Shown here: one piece after another, positions 37,276 through 47,403 of the stretch | Layout of the letters: each line of letters starts with the position of its first letter | Position numbering within the stretch: position 1 is the first letter of the stretch | NCBI RefSeq assembly: GCF_037038585.1 | Contig: NC_092520.1 | Coordinates: 146,877,104 to 146,941,103 of the forward strand | Direction: 5' to 3' | Length of the DNA stretch: 64,000 nt | Origin: Patagioenas fasciata | Taxonomy: Eukaryota; Chordata; Aves; Columbiformes; Columbidae | Made by a program: the position numbers and the translations under genes | Notes under the pieces: generated by a model | Database searches by the model: none | What the model saw: the letters and a program-made list of their open reading frames with translations, nothing else | What the model was told of the DNA's origin: nothing

Positions 37276-40200
37276 GAAATGTTATCAATAGGCTTAAAAC
37301 TACAGCATACACAGAATTTCTGTTCTCTGCAGCTGATGTCAGTACAACACTCTCGATAAAAACCTGCGTATCAGACCTCAGTACACAGAAAATGCTTCTC
37401 CACGTCTTCTCCCCAATCCCACCCCAGGAGGCCACATTTGTCATACATGCCACACAGAGCTGATGTACACATGGCATGTCTGCAAAGATGTCCTCCTTAT
37501 CTCTGAGAAGGGATGGTTTTACACAAATACTATTACGCAACTTTAAATTAATTTACCCTTCAGGGTTGGGGATAGCCATCTGCATAAAACATTTTCACTT
37601 GTTTGATTCAATATTCAACACAAATTACACTTGCTTTGGCTTTGGGAAACAACCTCAGCCAGGTGTGATTAAGTTCAGTTCACAGATCAACAAACTTGAA
37701 TCTGCCTACTCAGTGCATAATAGGGAAAAACTTTTGATGGCACCTACCATGAAATCTTCTTTTTAAGTTTTGCTTTGGTTTATTTATTTGGGCCAAACAG
37801 AATAAAATGAGCAATGCACTTTGAGTAACCTTGAGCTAGAAGAGTTGAAACAATTTCCAGAACTCTTAGGGTACAAATGAAGCACCACCCTGCCAGCAAG
37901 CTCTTTTTCTCTAAACCAAGACAAAATCGGATTACAAGCTTCCTTACACAATGAAACAAAGGCATAAGGGTTTATCACTGAAAAGGTGGTGCAAGATACA
38001 CAGTACTAAGCAAACAAAATTCAATATTGTATAATGAAGTTGGTACAGCTACTGGTTATCATAAAAGTTCTCTTTACTAGGTACCCACTGGCATGATTAG
38101 CTTAACCAAGGCTCATGTGCAGCAAACAAAGGAAAAAAAAAAAGACCATAAAAGCTAAAACTACTTCTATTATACATGGTTGCCAATATTTTAATGCTAA
38201 TAGAGATTTGCCTATTCATGCCAAGAGTGAATCTGGCCCAAGGTTTCCTTCAATGGTGAGTAATTTCTACCTATCACTAATTGTTATATGTGGGCAAATA
38301 CGGATCAAGTTGTTCTCCAAAATGATTTTAATATGGTAGCAGTTTTTCAGTCTACAGGATGTACTATATATTTATTTGGCTTGGAGACTTTAAATGCCTT
38401 CATTTGAAAGCAAGAGAACAAGGAAATGAGGTCTTCTGCACTGCAGACAGTGCATATTTGATTATCTCCCTTGGATTAAAGCTTGTTTTTTTTCAATGAC
38501 TACATCCAAATTTGCTGTAAGCCATAGGTATATATATACATATATAAAAACACATATACAGACATCAAATAATTCAAGCAAGATTTAGAATACAAATACA
38601 ACCCTCACTAACAAAATGGGAAGGTTTCAAAAGCAGGGTAGTTCTTTGCCCAACTCCTTTTGAAACTGAAAGAGATTTTTCCCAGGCCAACTGTTGCTCC
38701 TTTTGGAACTTTTCTGATCAGACACTGATACAACCAAGAGAAAACCACACATTATTCAAATTTCTGGTAAAGATATATCAATAGATGAAACTTAATAGTC
38801 CCAAAATCACTGCTGGCATAAATGCCCATGAAGATTTTGGTTTCAGCAGAACTGTACTCCTCTACTTGAACTCTACTTAACTAGTTAAGTCAGGTTGTGT
38901 GTCAGCAGTATAAATCAAAGCACTTCTTGTGATGCTAAGCATGATGCCTGGACAGGACTGGCATAAAAGCAAGCCTTTTCTTCCTCTGGAAGGAGCTTTT
39001 AACACAGAAAAAAACTGTACCCAGTGAGAAAGCAAAAATCTGATTGAACAAACCATGTAAGCAATGAGTCCAAATCTTCTCTGGATAAAAGATCATTCTG
39101 AATGATATCATCACAGTTTCATCTCAACATCAAGAAGGTAAACATCCTCAAAAATTGAAAGGTTTCCAGAAATGGCTGAGCATTGTCAGTGTGTTTGTTG
39201 TTCAATCCTGAAAGTTTTGAGTCAGTCTAAGATGTAACCCTGGTGGCATCAATCACTCAGAATCAGTGACTACAAATGAGCAGGTATATGTGTGGAATAA
39301 TCCCATGCTCTCTTATCATATGAGCCTATTTTGAAAATACTAATTACATACTTTTAAATGGGCCTGCTGCTGGAAGACTCTCTGATGTTTTCCACTCTGC
39401 TTTTTAAGAGCTACTTGTAAGAGGTAGGGTTTTTTTTCCTAAAGAAAAATGAATTTGCCGTCTGATTTAGACGACTAGTTTACACTTATGTTTCTTAAGG
39501 AAAATGATTTTGCATGGTAAAAAATATAGAAGCTGAACTGTATAGAAGCTGAACTGGTGAAACATTGGAGTTTATAATTTCTTTTCATCATTTATAGGAA
39601 AATGGACAAGAAATAAACTGTCTTTGAAGGCATCCTTCTACTAAGAAATTTGGCACCTTGCTTTATTATTTTCTATTTAAATTACTTCCAATAAAGAGCA
39701 AAATTTTTTACAGGCAAGTATCAACTCAGGGTACAGGGTTTTGACTAAGGTCAAGGTACTTGAACATTTTCAAAGGCACCTAATTCTAAATCAGCTCTAA
39801 GAAATCCCTTAGCAGTCATCACAGGCTTGAAGCACCTGAGACTTCAGCTATAATGGAACCTGGGCAGCTTGAAATCGAAACCTTTTTATCTTTCACTGGT
39901 TTTTAGGCTCTTGGATGTTTGAAACACTTTTAAAGGCCAGTTTTATTGATGGGATTGATGTCATCAAAGGGCAACAGAGCCACTGGCCTTTCAGAAATGC
40001 ATCCTGTATTTTCCCTCTTCCACAGTTACCTACGTACAAACTCAGGGTAGCAGCAGGTTAAGCCTATACCCACAGACTGGGATAACTGCAGTGATGTTTA
40101 TCAGACACAGGGATTATACAGGGATGGTGGGCTTGACCAAGGCAAAATACTTCCTGATTCTCCCTGGTGCGTTCAGTCCAAGGCAAAAAGCTCTGACCTA

Positions 40201-40307
40201 ACCCTGAAAGCAAATGGGCAAGACCATCTGCTGCTGTATAACACACACTATATTTCATCCTTCCCTGTGCTTCAAAAGTACTCACAGTCCAGCAGTCCTG
40301 CACAGAG
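37276..40307. other. Intergenic, nothing recognised beyond simple repeats
   Basis: It contains a perfect 16-bp tandem duplication at 39525-39556 (TATAGAAGCTGAACTG twice) and a TATATACATATATA stretch near 38531-38550. No exons or known repeat families were identified. Confidence 0.4.
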
Positions 40308-40943
40308 CAAAAGCACTGTGCCCTTGTGGCCAGGAAGGCCAGTGGCATCCTGGGGTGTATTAGAAGGGGGGTGGTTAGTAGGTCGAGAGAGGTTCTCCTC
40401 CTCCTCTACTCTGCCCTGGTGAGACCACATCTGGAATATTGTGTCCAGTTCTGGGCCCCTCAGTTCAAGAAGGACAGGGAACTGTTGGAGAGAGTCCAGC
40501 GCAGAGCAACGAAGATGGTTAAGGGAGTGGAGCATCTCCTGTATGAGGAAAGGCTGAGGGAGCTGGGGCTCTTTGGCTTGGAGAAGAGGAGACTGAGGGG
40601 TGACCTCATTAATGTTTATAAATATATAAAGGGTGAGTGTCATGAGGATGGAGCCAGGCTCTTCTCGGTGACAACCAGTGATAGGACAAGGGGTAATGGG
40701 TTCAAACTGGAACACAAGAGGTTCCACTTAAATTTGAGAAGAAACTTCTTCTCATTAAGGGTAACAGAGAACTGGAACAGGCTGCCCAGGGGGGTTGTGG
40801 AGTCTCCTACTCTGGAGACATTCAAAACCCGCCTGGACACATTCCTGTGTAACCTCATCTAGGTGTTCCTGCTCTGGCAGGGGGATTGGACTAGATGATC
40901 TTTTGAGGTCCCTTCCAGTCCCTAACATTCTGTGATTCTGTGA
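40308..40943 (+). mobile_element. CR1 LINE, 5'-truncated, well preserved
   Basis: It begins within ORF2 (GCACTGTGCCCTTGTGGCC) and runs through an intact ORF2 end (stop TAG at 40860-40862). An 80-bp 3' UTR follows, with GATCTTTTGAGGTCCCTTCC and the tail ATTCTGTGATTCTGTGA. It lies only about 40 bp upstream of a second same-strand copy of the same subfamily. Confidence 0.95.
40326..40862 (+). pseudogene. CR1 ORF2 C-terminal region, open for 178 codons
   Basis: Uninterrupted from [20 protein letters not shown] to FLCNLI-stop. Conserved blocks in order: [20 protein letters not shown] (about 28-47), [45 protein letters not shown] and [19 protein letters not shown]. This is the post-catalytic region of the CR1 reverse transcriptase protein. 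The catalytic core is absent, so no enzyme can be made. The lack of stops points to a relatively recent insertion. Confidence 0.9.
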
Positions 40944-40979
40944 ACAGTCTGCATAGACTCCAGTGAAATTGCTAGTGCT

Positions 40980-42010
40980 CTGTCCCTGGGAAAGTAATGG
41001 AACAGCTTGTCCTTGGTGCCATCTCAAGGCATATGACAGATAAGAGGGTTACTAGGCGCAGTCAGCATGACTTTACCAAGGGTAAGTCATGCTTGACCAA
41101 CCTCATAGCCTTTTATGAGAATGTAACAAGGTGGATGGATGATGGCAGAGCGATGGATGTGGTCTACCTTGACTTCAGTAAAGCCTTTGACACAGTCTCC
41201 CAGAGCATCCTCACAGCTAAGTTCAGGAGGTGTGGTCTAGACAATAGAGTAGTGAGGTGGGTTGCAAACTGGCTTAAAGAGAGAAGCCAGAGAGTGGTGG
41301 TCAATGGTGCAGGGTCTAGTTGGAGGCCAGTATCTAGTGGAGTGCCTCAGGGGTCAGTACTGGGACCAATATTATTCAATATATTCATTAACGATTTGGA
41401 CGAGGGAATTGAGTGTACTATCAGCAAGTTTGCTGATGACACTAAGCTGGGAGGAGTGGCTGACACGCCAGAAGGTTGTGCTGCCATCCAGCAGGACCTG
41501 GACAGGCTGGAGAGTTGGGCGGGGAATAACCTGATGAAATTTAGAAGGGAAAGTGTAGAGTCCTGCATCTGGGCAGGAACAACCTCAGGTTCCAGTATAG
41601 TTTGGGAAATTACATATTAGAGAGTAGTGTAGGGGAAAGGGACCTGGGGGTCCTGGTGGACAACAGGATGACCACGAGCCAGCACTGTGCCCTTGTGGCC
41701 AGGAAGGCCAATGGCATCCTCGGGTGTATTAGAAGGGGGGTGGTTAGTAGATCAAGAGAGGTCCTCCTTCCCCTCTACTCCACCCTGGTGAGACCCCATC
41801 TAGAATATTCTTCTCAGTGAGGGTGACAGAGCACTGGAACAGGCTGCCCAGGGAGGTTGTGGAGTCTCCTACTCTGGACATGTTCAAAACCCGCCTGGAC
41901 ATGTTCCTGTGCGACCTCACCTAGGCGTTCCTGCTCCAGCAGGGGGATTGGACTACATGATCTTTTGAGGTCCCTTCCAGTCCCAAACATACTGTGATAC
42001 TGTGATACTC
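40980..42010 (+). mobile_element. CR1 LINE with RT core, frameshift and internal deletion
   Basis: Starts inside ORF2 just before the RT domain, covers RT motifs, then the C-terminal region and the 3' end (GATCTTTTGAGGTCCCTTCC, tail ACTGTGATACTGTGATACTC). Near 41808 the LEY block (CATCTAGAATATT) jumps to CTTCTCAGTGAGGGTGACAG. This removes about 0.3 kb that is present in the neighbour (40436-40748). Over the shared segment (41677-41806 against 40308-40437) the two copies look about 90% identical by eye. Confidence 0.95.
40997..41620 (+). pseudogene. CR1 ORF2 reverse transcriptase fragment
   Basis: 207 open codons. The reverse transcriptase fold motifs are all present: [13 protein letters not shown] (palm entry), [13 protein letters not shown] (motif A, catalytic Asp), [12 protein letters not shown] (motif B) and [10 protein letters not shown] (motif C, FADD catalytic pair). 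An indel near 41548 shifts the frame: the expected [10 protein letters not shown] block continues in the frame that is open at 41602-41820 ([14 protein letters not shown]). The endonuclease and 5' UTR are missing. The RT core itself is free of stops, the best-kept CR1 coding segment in the window. Confidence 0.92.
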
Positions 42011-43373
42011 TGTTGTATGCAGGGTGGTGTATTAGCAACCTAGACCTCAAGTTATTTAAGCAAGGCAAGGGTGGGGTCTAATCTTCTGCTATTTTTTTTC
42101 TCATCTTCAGCAGGGTTACATGAGAAACAAGATCAGATGCAGACCACGAACACCCCTAGTTCAAATCCCGCAAGCCAGCGAAGTTATGGTACAGGAGAGG
42201 TAGAGGGAAACCATATCTTTCCAGATCAACAAGAGAAGCTACAAGCAGGACATATTTCAAGAAAACTGGTTTTCTTTTCCAATCTCCAGAGGCCTTCCTT
42301 GGAAGGGAATGAAGACTGACCCCTTCTGTTGAAGGCAAGGGGACTCTGAAAGCAGGATGTCAAATCCTCCTCTTTCCTGTTCAATAAAGACATTTTCAGA
42401 AGTCAAAGTCATAGTTTCCTCTCTCTTTTATGTGTTTATCCTGCATGCAGGATGGTCAGGCATATGATAGTTTAACTCCCTTTATTTCTTTCCATCTAGC
42501 TGGCTTGTCACTCAAGGGGGTGATTAGTTCAACAAATGAAAGAAGGGCTGTACAATCTGTCTAAAGAGAGGTGATGGAAAATGTAATCTTTGCTGACAAG
42601 AGTAGCAAGACAAGGGTCACATATTGGTAGAAGTGATGAAAGGTCCTGTGGGTCTATTCAGTCTGGCCGTTGCTATGAGAGTGAAGAGATTTGCTGGACC
42701 TGAAGCATGGAGAGGACATAAATGCTGTTTTGTTCTGTATCAGTTACAGATTCTGGTCACTTGTGTAAGTTAATACTCTCCCAACTTCTTTTGGGCTCAT
42801 TACAGCTCTTCCTATGTTACAGTTTGGCAGCATAGTTCTGCCTCTCTTTCAACATGGAAAACACATTGACTTCTGCCCCTAACATAGGCCCATGGTTGTA
42901 AAGGAGAGATTTTAATCTTTGAATTTGCATCAACGGTACTAACAGTTCCATTCAGGTAACCTGAGTTTCTCATCCATGTGGAAGAGAAAGAAGATAAGAT
43001 TATGATTTTTTTAAGTTGATCGCATGGATTTACTTAGTGCCAGATTGTTCTGAGGGTCTGTGAGAGAGATGGGTAGAGAGGGTTAGCTGCATGTATTTGT
43101 ACAGTCTCAAAATTACAGATATGTGTAGAAAGACCTAGGAACAATGTTTTTCATCTCAGACCAGCTATTCTTTATTAACAGATCTCTTTAAACAGCAAGT
43201 GCCTCCTAAGGGATGTGTGCAAATATGTACTATTGTTTCTTTACTTTCTTAACATACAGGTGATAGGAGCATAGGTGATTTAATTATTAGAAATCTGTAA
43301 ATCACTATTGTGCAGATAGTACTGCAATGAAACAGCGAATCAGTTTCCATCTCAGTAAATTAATGCATGGAAC
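42011..43373. other. Spacer between CR1 copies; weak terminal-exon candidate
   Basis: No known repeat was recognised. It includes the 42111-42388 plus-strand stretch with acceptor, open frame, stop and AATAAA described separately. The rest (42420-43373) shows nothing recognisable. Confidence 0.4.
42111..42388 (+). other. Candidate terminal exon with poly(A) signal, unrecognised
   Basis: A strong pyrimidine tract and acceptor (ATTTTTTTTCTCATCTTCAG, with a tandem CAG) precede an open frame of about 69 codons. The frame begins GLHEKQDQMQ, is rich in Gln, Ser, Asn and Thr, and ends SLEGNED-stop at 42317-42319. AATAAA follows at 42383-42388, only 64 nt downstream. The hydrophilic composition is protein-like, but I recognise no family. 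It may equally be a lncRNA end or chance. Confidence 0.27.
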
Positions 43374-43650
43374 AGATCATCCTGAGTGCCATCACCCGTC
43401 ACCTACAAGACAACCAAGCAATCAGTGCCAGTCAGAATAAGTATTATGAAAGGCAAGTCCTGCTTGACCCAAATCCAGTTGGTGTTCAGTCATGAGTGGT
43501 TTTCCCCAGAGCTCATATTGGGGCCAGTTCTGTTTAATCTCTTTATCAACGATCTGGATGAGGGTGTTGAGTGCAACCTTGGTAAATTTGCAGAGGACAC
43601 CAAATTGGGTGGGAGTGTTGCTCTGCTGGAGAGATCTACTCTTTGCATGA
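43374..43650 (+). mobile_element. CR1 ORF2 fragment (RT region, deleted and frameshifted)
   Basis: Starts at [15 protein letters not shown] (counterpart of [15 protein letters not shown] in the 40.98-kb copy) and continues to AAAGGCAAGTCCTGCTTGACC (KGKSCLT). It then jumps, with loss of RT motif A, to GGGGCCAGTTCTGTTTAATC ([19 protein letters not shown]) and GCAGAGGACACCAAATTGG. The latter is motif C altered from FADD to FAED. It ends abruptly where the tRNA-like sequence begins. Confidence 0.88.
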
Positions 43651-43653
43651 AGA

Positions 43654-43727
43654 GGGTCCATAGCTCAAGGGGTAGAACACTGGCCTAGTAGACTAGGGGT
43701 CATGTAGTTCAAATCTCACTGGAGCCT
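43654..43727 (+). pseudogene. tRNA-Thr-like pseudogene or tRNA-derived element
   Basis: A 74-nt cloverleaf-like sequence starting GGGTCCATAGCTCAAGGGG, close to vertebrate tRNA-Thr(TGT). Acceptor arms GGGTCCA/TGGAGCC pair at six of seven positions (G3-G70 mismatch). The D stem has one mismatch (C11-A24). The anticodon loop CTAGTAG would read AGT (Thr), and the anticodon stem has one mismatch. The T arm has TTCAAAT but an extra base and unpaired stem positions. There is no TTTT terminator directly after it. The changes resemble G-to-A/C-to-T decay. A functional gene is unlikely. Confidence 0.68.
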
Positions 43728-43774
43728 GGGGGCTCTGTAGCCCCTGCAAAGTTTCCTCAGTCTTGTCTTCCTGG

Positions 43775-44065
43775 TTTGGAAGGCTGGTGTCCCTTCAAGA
43801 AAGTAATCTTAGAGGTGCAGGAGCAAGCTACCCTGCGCCAGGGGCTGAGCCACAGCTGAACAGAGAGCTGCGGTTGGAATTTAGGAATAAAAAGAGAATT
43901 TGGAAGGAGAAGCAAGAGGAATACAAGAATTCTGTAAAGTTATGCAGGGAGAAAATTAGAAGGGCCAAAGCCCAACTAGAGCTGAGCCTCTCTATACCAC
44001 TGTAAAAGGCAACAAGAACTGCTTCTATACATACACCAGCAACAAAAGGAGGGCTAAACACTCTG
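43775..44065 (+). mobile_element. CR1 ORF2 fragment (linker between endonuclease and RT)
   Basis: The frame reads LNRELRLEFRNKKRIWKEKQ, then KLCREKIRRAKAQLELSLS, then after a frameshift KGNKNCFYTYTSNKRRA. This is the basic CREKIRKAKA...KGNKKGFYKY segment that precedes the CR1 RT domain. In an intact element this lies upstream of the RT sequence at 43374-43650, so the two pieces come from separate copies or a rearrangement. Confidence 0.85.
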
Positions 44066-44335
44066 GATTACACCCTGTGTGTTTGAGTAAGGTTGTGCTA
44101 GAAGCTTCCAGATGTCTCTTCACACCTAAACCATGCCAGGATTTATTTTACACCAGTGGATTTAATGAAGGTCCACTGGCATAATCCACAATAGCAACAG
44201 TTTCCTATGTTCTGAGAAGTTAATGAGAATGTAACATTAGAGCAAGAACAGCTAGTGTGTCATCATGAACTTTGTAACAGCTGTTCCAGGTAAATACAGG
44301 GTATGCCTAAGACTGCCAATTTCATATTTCCCTAG

Positions 44336-44425
44336 AATTATAGAATCATAGAATGTCCTGAGTTGGAAGGGATCCACAGGATCATCGAGTCCATCCCTGC
44401 TCTGGAGTCTGCAACCCCCTTCTTA
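44336..44425 (-). mobile_element. CR1 3'-end fragment, opposite orientation
   Basis: ATTATAGAATCATAGAATGTCCTGAG, TTGGAAGGGATCCACAGG and ATCGAGTCCATCCC are the complement of a CR1 terminus. The sequence is nearly the same as the start of the 13884 copy, pointing to the same subfamily. About 90 bp only. Confidence 0.92.
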
Positions 44426-45125
44426 TACCCGTCAGAATCTCTGCATACCTAAGAGCTCACCCCCAAAATTCACACAGGAGCACAATAGTTTGCTTTGTAA
44501 ACATGACAAAGAAAATATAGTTCGCTCTGATCCACAGCCCTGAGGTTGGATAGGCATAAGCTAAAATAAATGCAACTCCCTCACCCTCACATGGTTATAA
44601 TAACATCTCCAGTAGAGCTATGATATTTGGAGCTATATTTTCCCCTCCTCTGAACAATTCCAAGTTTCAATCAACCAGAAGATTTTGTAGTTTTGTACCA
44701 TCTGTAAAGCATTTTCAGCCCGGAAAAAAAAATAAAATATCTGTGAATAATAGACATAATTCGACTTATTTTAACACTACCTGTAATACTGCTACTTTAC
44801 TTTTTCATATGTGTCTACCAAATGACAACAGACCGAGAAGCAAAATGAAACATATTTCTGCATGTAGTATTTTGGCAAGGTGAGTAGGGTGAAATGTTTG
44901 TTTTCTAACCATAAATATTTTTTTTTCCAGACAAAGACTCAAATTTTCTATTTTGACAAATTTCCCCTCAAAAAATTTATTTCCCCAATGTCCTCAAACA
45001 ACAGTTGCTGAGGCAATTCTGCACAAATTTAGATGCTTAAATACAAAATGTTTTACGATGTAGGTACCATACTTGAGGAGAAAATAGAAGATGGTTTGGG
45101 TTAATCCAAGGCAGTACCATTTAAG

Positions 45126-45165
45126 AAAAACCAACCAAACAAAAACAAACAAACAAACAAACCCA
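45126..45165. repeat. (AAAC)n-type simple repeat
   Basis: AAAACCAACCAAACAAAAAC then AAACAAACAAACAAACCC. Confidence 0.9.
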
Positions 45166-47337
45166 CAAGATAACATAAAGAAAAGATAATATCACATGCT
45201 AAACTTTTTGTAATATCACATGCTAAAATCTTTCTGAGTCCTCATTACAAGGCAAATCATCTTTCCTCACCAGTACTGTGGCACCAGTGGGAAGGTCACC
45301 ATGTTTCCCCTGTAAACAAATTAGAGCAGAAGTGGTTTACCTTCAGACACACAGACGGAAGCCATCTATTCCTGAGTCTCTCTTGAATGACTAATGTGGT
45401 TCTGAAGCCCTTCAGGCCTCAAAGACGTAGCAGTACATAACATTTTACCTCATGCACTAGTATCTTTGGAGAACAGTTTTACTCAGCATGAGTAATAGTG
45501 GTAGAATACACCCTTACTGAATGCTATTTCTCTCCAGGTGCCCATCTAACCCCTCTCAAATCTATCCCATTTGGAGTCATATTCTAGCCTGCAAACAACG
45601 CAGCCCTTTTCCTACCAGTCAGGATTCTGCTGCTGAAGAAGCCTTCTTCACCTTTATACTGAAGGAATGAACTTGAGTTGAATACCTTTTAGTTGAGAAA
45701 AGAGAAAAATTTACATGCAAAGATATGTGCTTTATGTAGTCATAAAATCCAATGCAGTGAAGTCTTGATTTCACATGGAAAGCAGATAAAGAAGCAATAC
45801 CCAGAAAGGCTTTAAACATTTTATTAACAGATTCCCCAGCTTTCTTTGGTGTTGTATAATTCTGGCCAGATGAACAGGTGCAGAAATTCCTGCAAACTGG
45901 AGTCAGTATGAGCCATGTTGGTGCATCCAGCAGCATCTGGATATTAAAAAGCACAGAGAGACTAGGGAAGGATGTATCTAGTGCAATCATCCAGTTCACA
46001 TAGGGCCAGCTCAAAACCTAAATTAGATTGTTCTTCTTTTCCAGTTGAGTTTGGAATGCCTGCAAGGATGTATATTCTACTACCTTGGGGGACCTCCTTC
46101 AGTTTCTGAGTCCACCAGGAGGAGAGATAGATGTGCAGGGTCCATCCAATAAGAGAAGCTGCAGAACAACTTAAGCAACTCTGCCCCTCCAAAGGAAGAA
46201 ATGGAAGTACTTTGGGAAATAGTCTCTGCACAGAGGTGGGAACTGACTATGCTTCTGCACTCAGCTCCCATGCCCAGTCTTGTTGATCATTTATTGAACT
46301 AGACAAATTCACACGGAAAAGGTATAGTGAATGATTGCTTATATTTCACCTGTGTGTTCAGTCTGGATTTTCTCATCTAACTCTACCCCAAGCCTTATTT
46401 TGGTCTTTCTTTCACAAAATAATGCCAACACTTTTATTGATCTAAGTGTTTGTTGATGTGATTTTCTGTACCAAGATCCTGTGGAGACAACTAGAAAACT
46501 TCATGGGCAATCATATATTAATGTCAACATCAATCAGCAACCACATTAGAAAACAAAACTTTTTCCAATATGTCAATGCAATAAACAGTGATCAAATTCT
46601 ACTCCGTGGAGATCACAAAGACTTGCTTGTACTGCCTGATGATTTCTGCATAACAGCTGCTTAAACCTACAAGAATCGTGCTGCCCTGTTTCTAAAGAAA
46701 GGAAACAAAGAACTGTGGGTATACAACTAAATAATCAGGAAAACAAACTCCCCGTCTTCTCAGGGACAAATGCACAGCCATATAATCTACAAAACAGATA
46801 AATCTAATTTCTAGTTTGTTTGAATTTTAACAGTATGGACCCAAATCCAGCAGCAAGCAGGCTAAGGGAATGAGTGTTGTTTTGTGACGGAACAATGTCC
46901 ATGCTTTGCTACAACTGAAACTGGATCAAGATTTCTCCATTTCAGACATGGCTGTTCTTGAGAAAAAGAAAAAAGCTGCTTGCTAGTGAAAAAGCATATT
47001 CCAGAAGCTGCACACCCAATTCTCATTGCAAGTACAGTGGTGCACAGCAAGAGTCAGTCCATCACAGGTTCTAGAGTTACAATGATCTGTAAATGAAGTG
47101 CGTGGCGTTCCCTTCATCTTTCTCTCTTATTCTGTCCTTTGGAAATCCAGCATCTCCTGAATCCTGGGAAGGGAGAAGGTTGAACTTCATAATGGAGTGA
47201 TATCCTACTTTGGCCCCAGTTACAACTGTTTAAATACAAAGTTTATATATTATGAAGGCATGTTTTCCCCAGAGATCATGGCTGTGATGAAACAACACGT
47301 TTATACTACCTGCAGTTTTGGTCGATTTTTTTTTCAG

Positions 47338-47403
47338 ATATTTTTACCCATAGCCAAAGTATCCTATTGGAATTTCACCCATGTAGCCACCAGTGTCCCT
47401 AAG
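47338..47403 (+). other. Candidate 66-nt symmetric exon, unrecognised
   Basis: A pyrimidine run ending in CAG (TCGATTTTTTTTTCAG) precedes 66 nt, followed by a perfect consensus donor AAG|GTAAGT. The phase-0 frame is open for 22 codons (IFLPIAKVSYWNFTHVATSV, ending PK). Peptide not recognised. It could be a lncRNA exon or chance. Confidence 0.25.

Noticed and set aside
40272..40727. 151-codon minus-strand frame
   Set aside because: Antisense of the CR1 ORF2 C-terminus; a shadow of a conserved coding sequence.
43654..43727. Functional tRNA-Thr gene
   Set aside because: Mismatches in acceptor, D and anticodon stems, an inserted base and broken pairing in the T arm, and no immediate T-run terminator.
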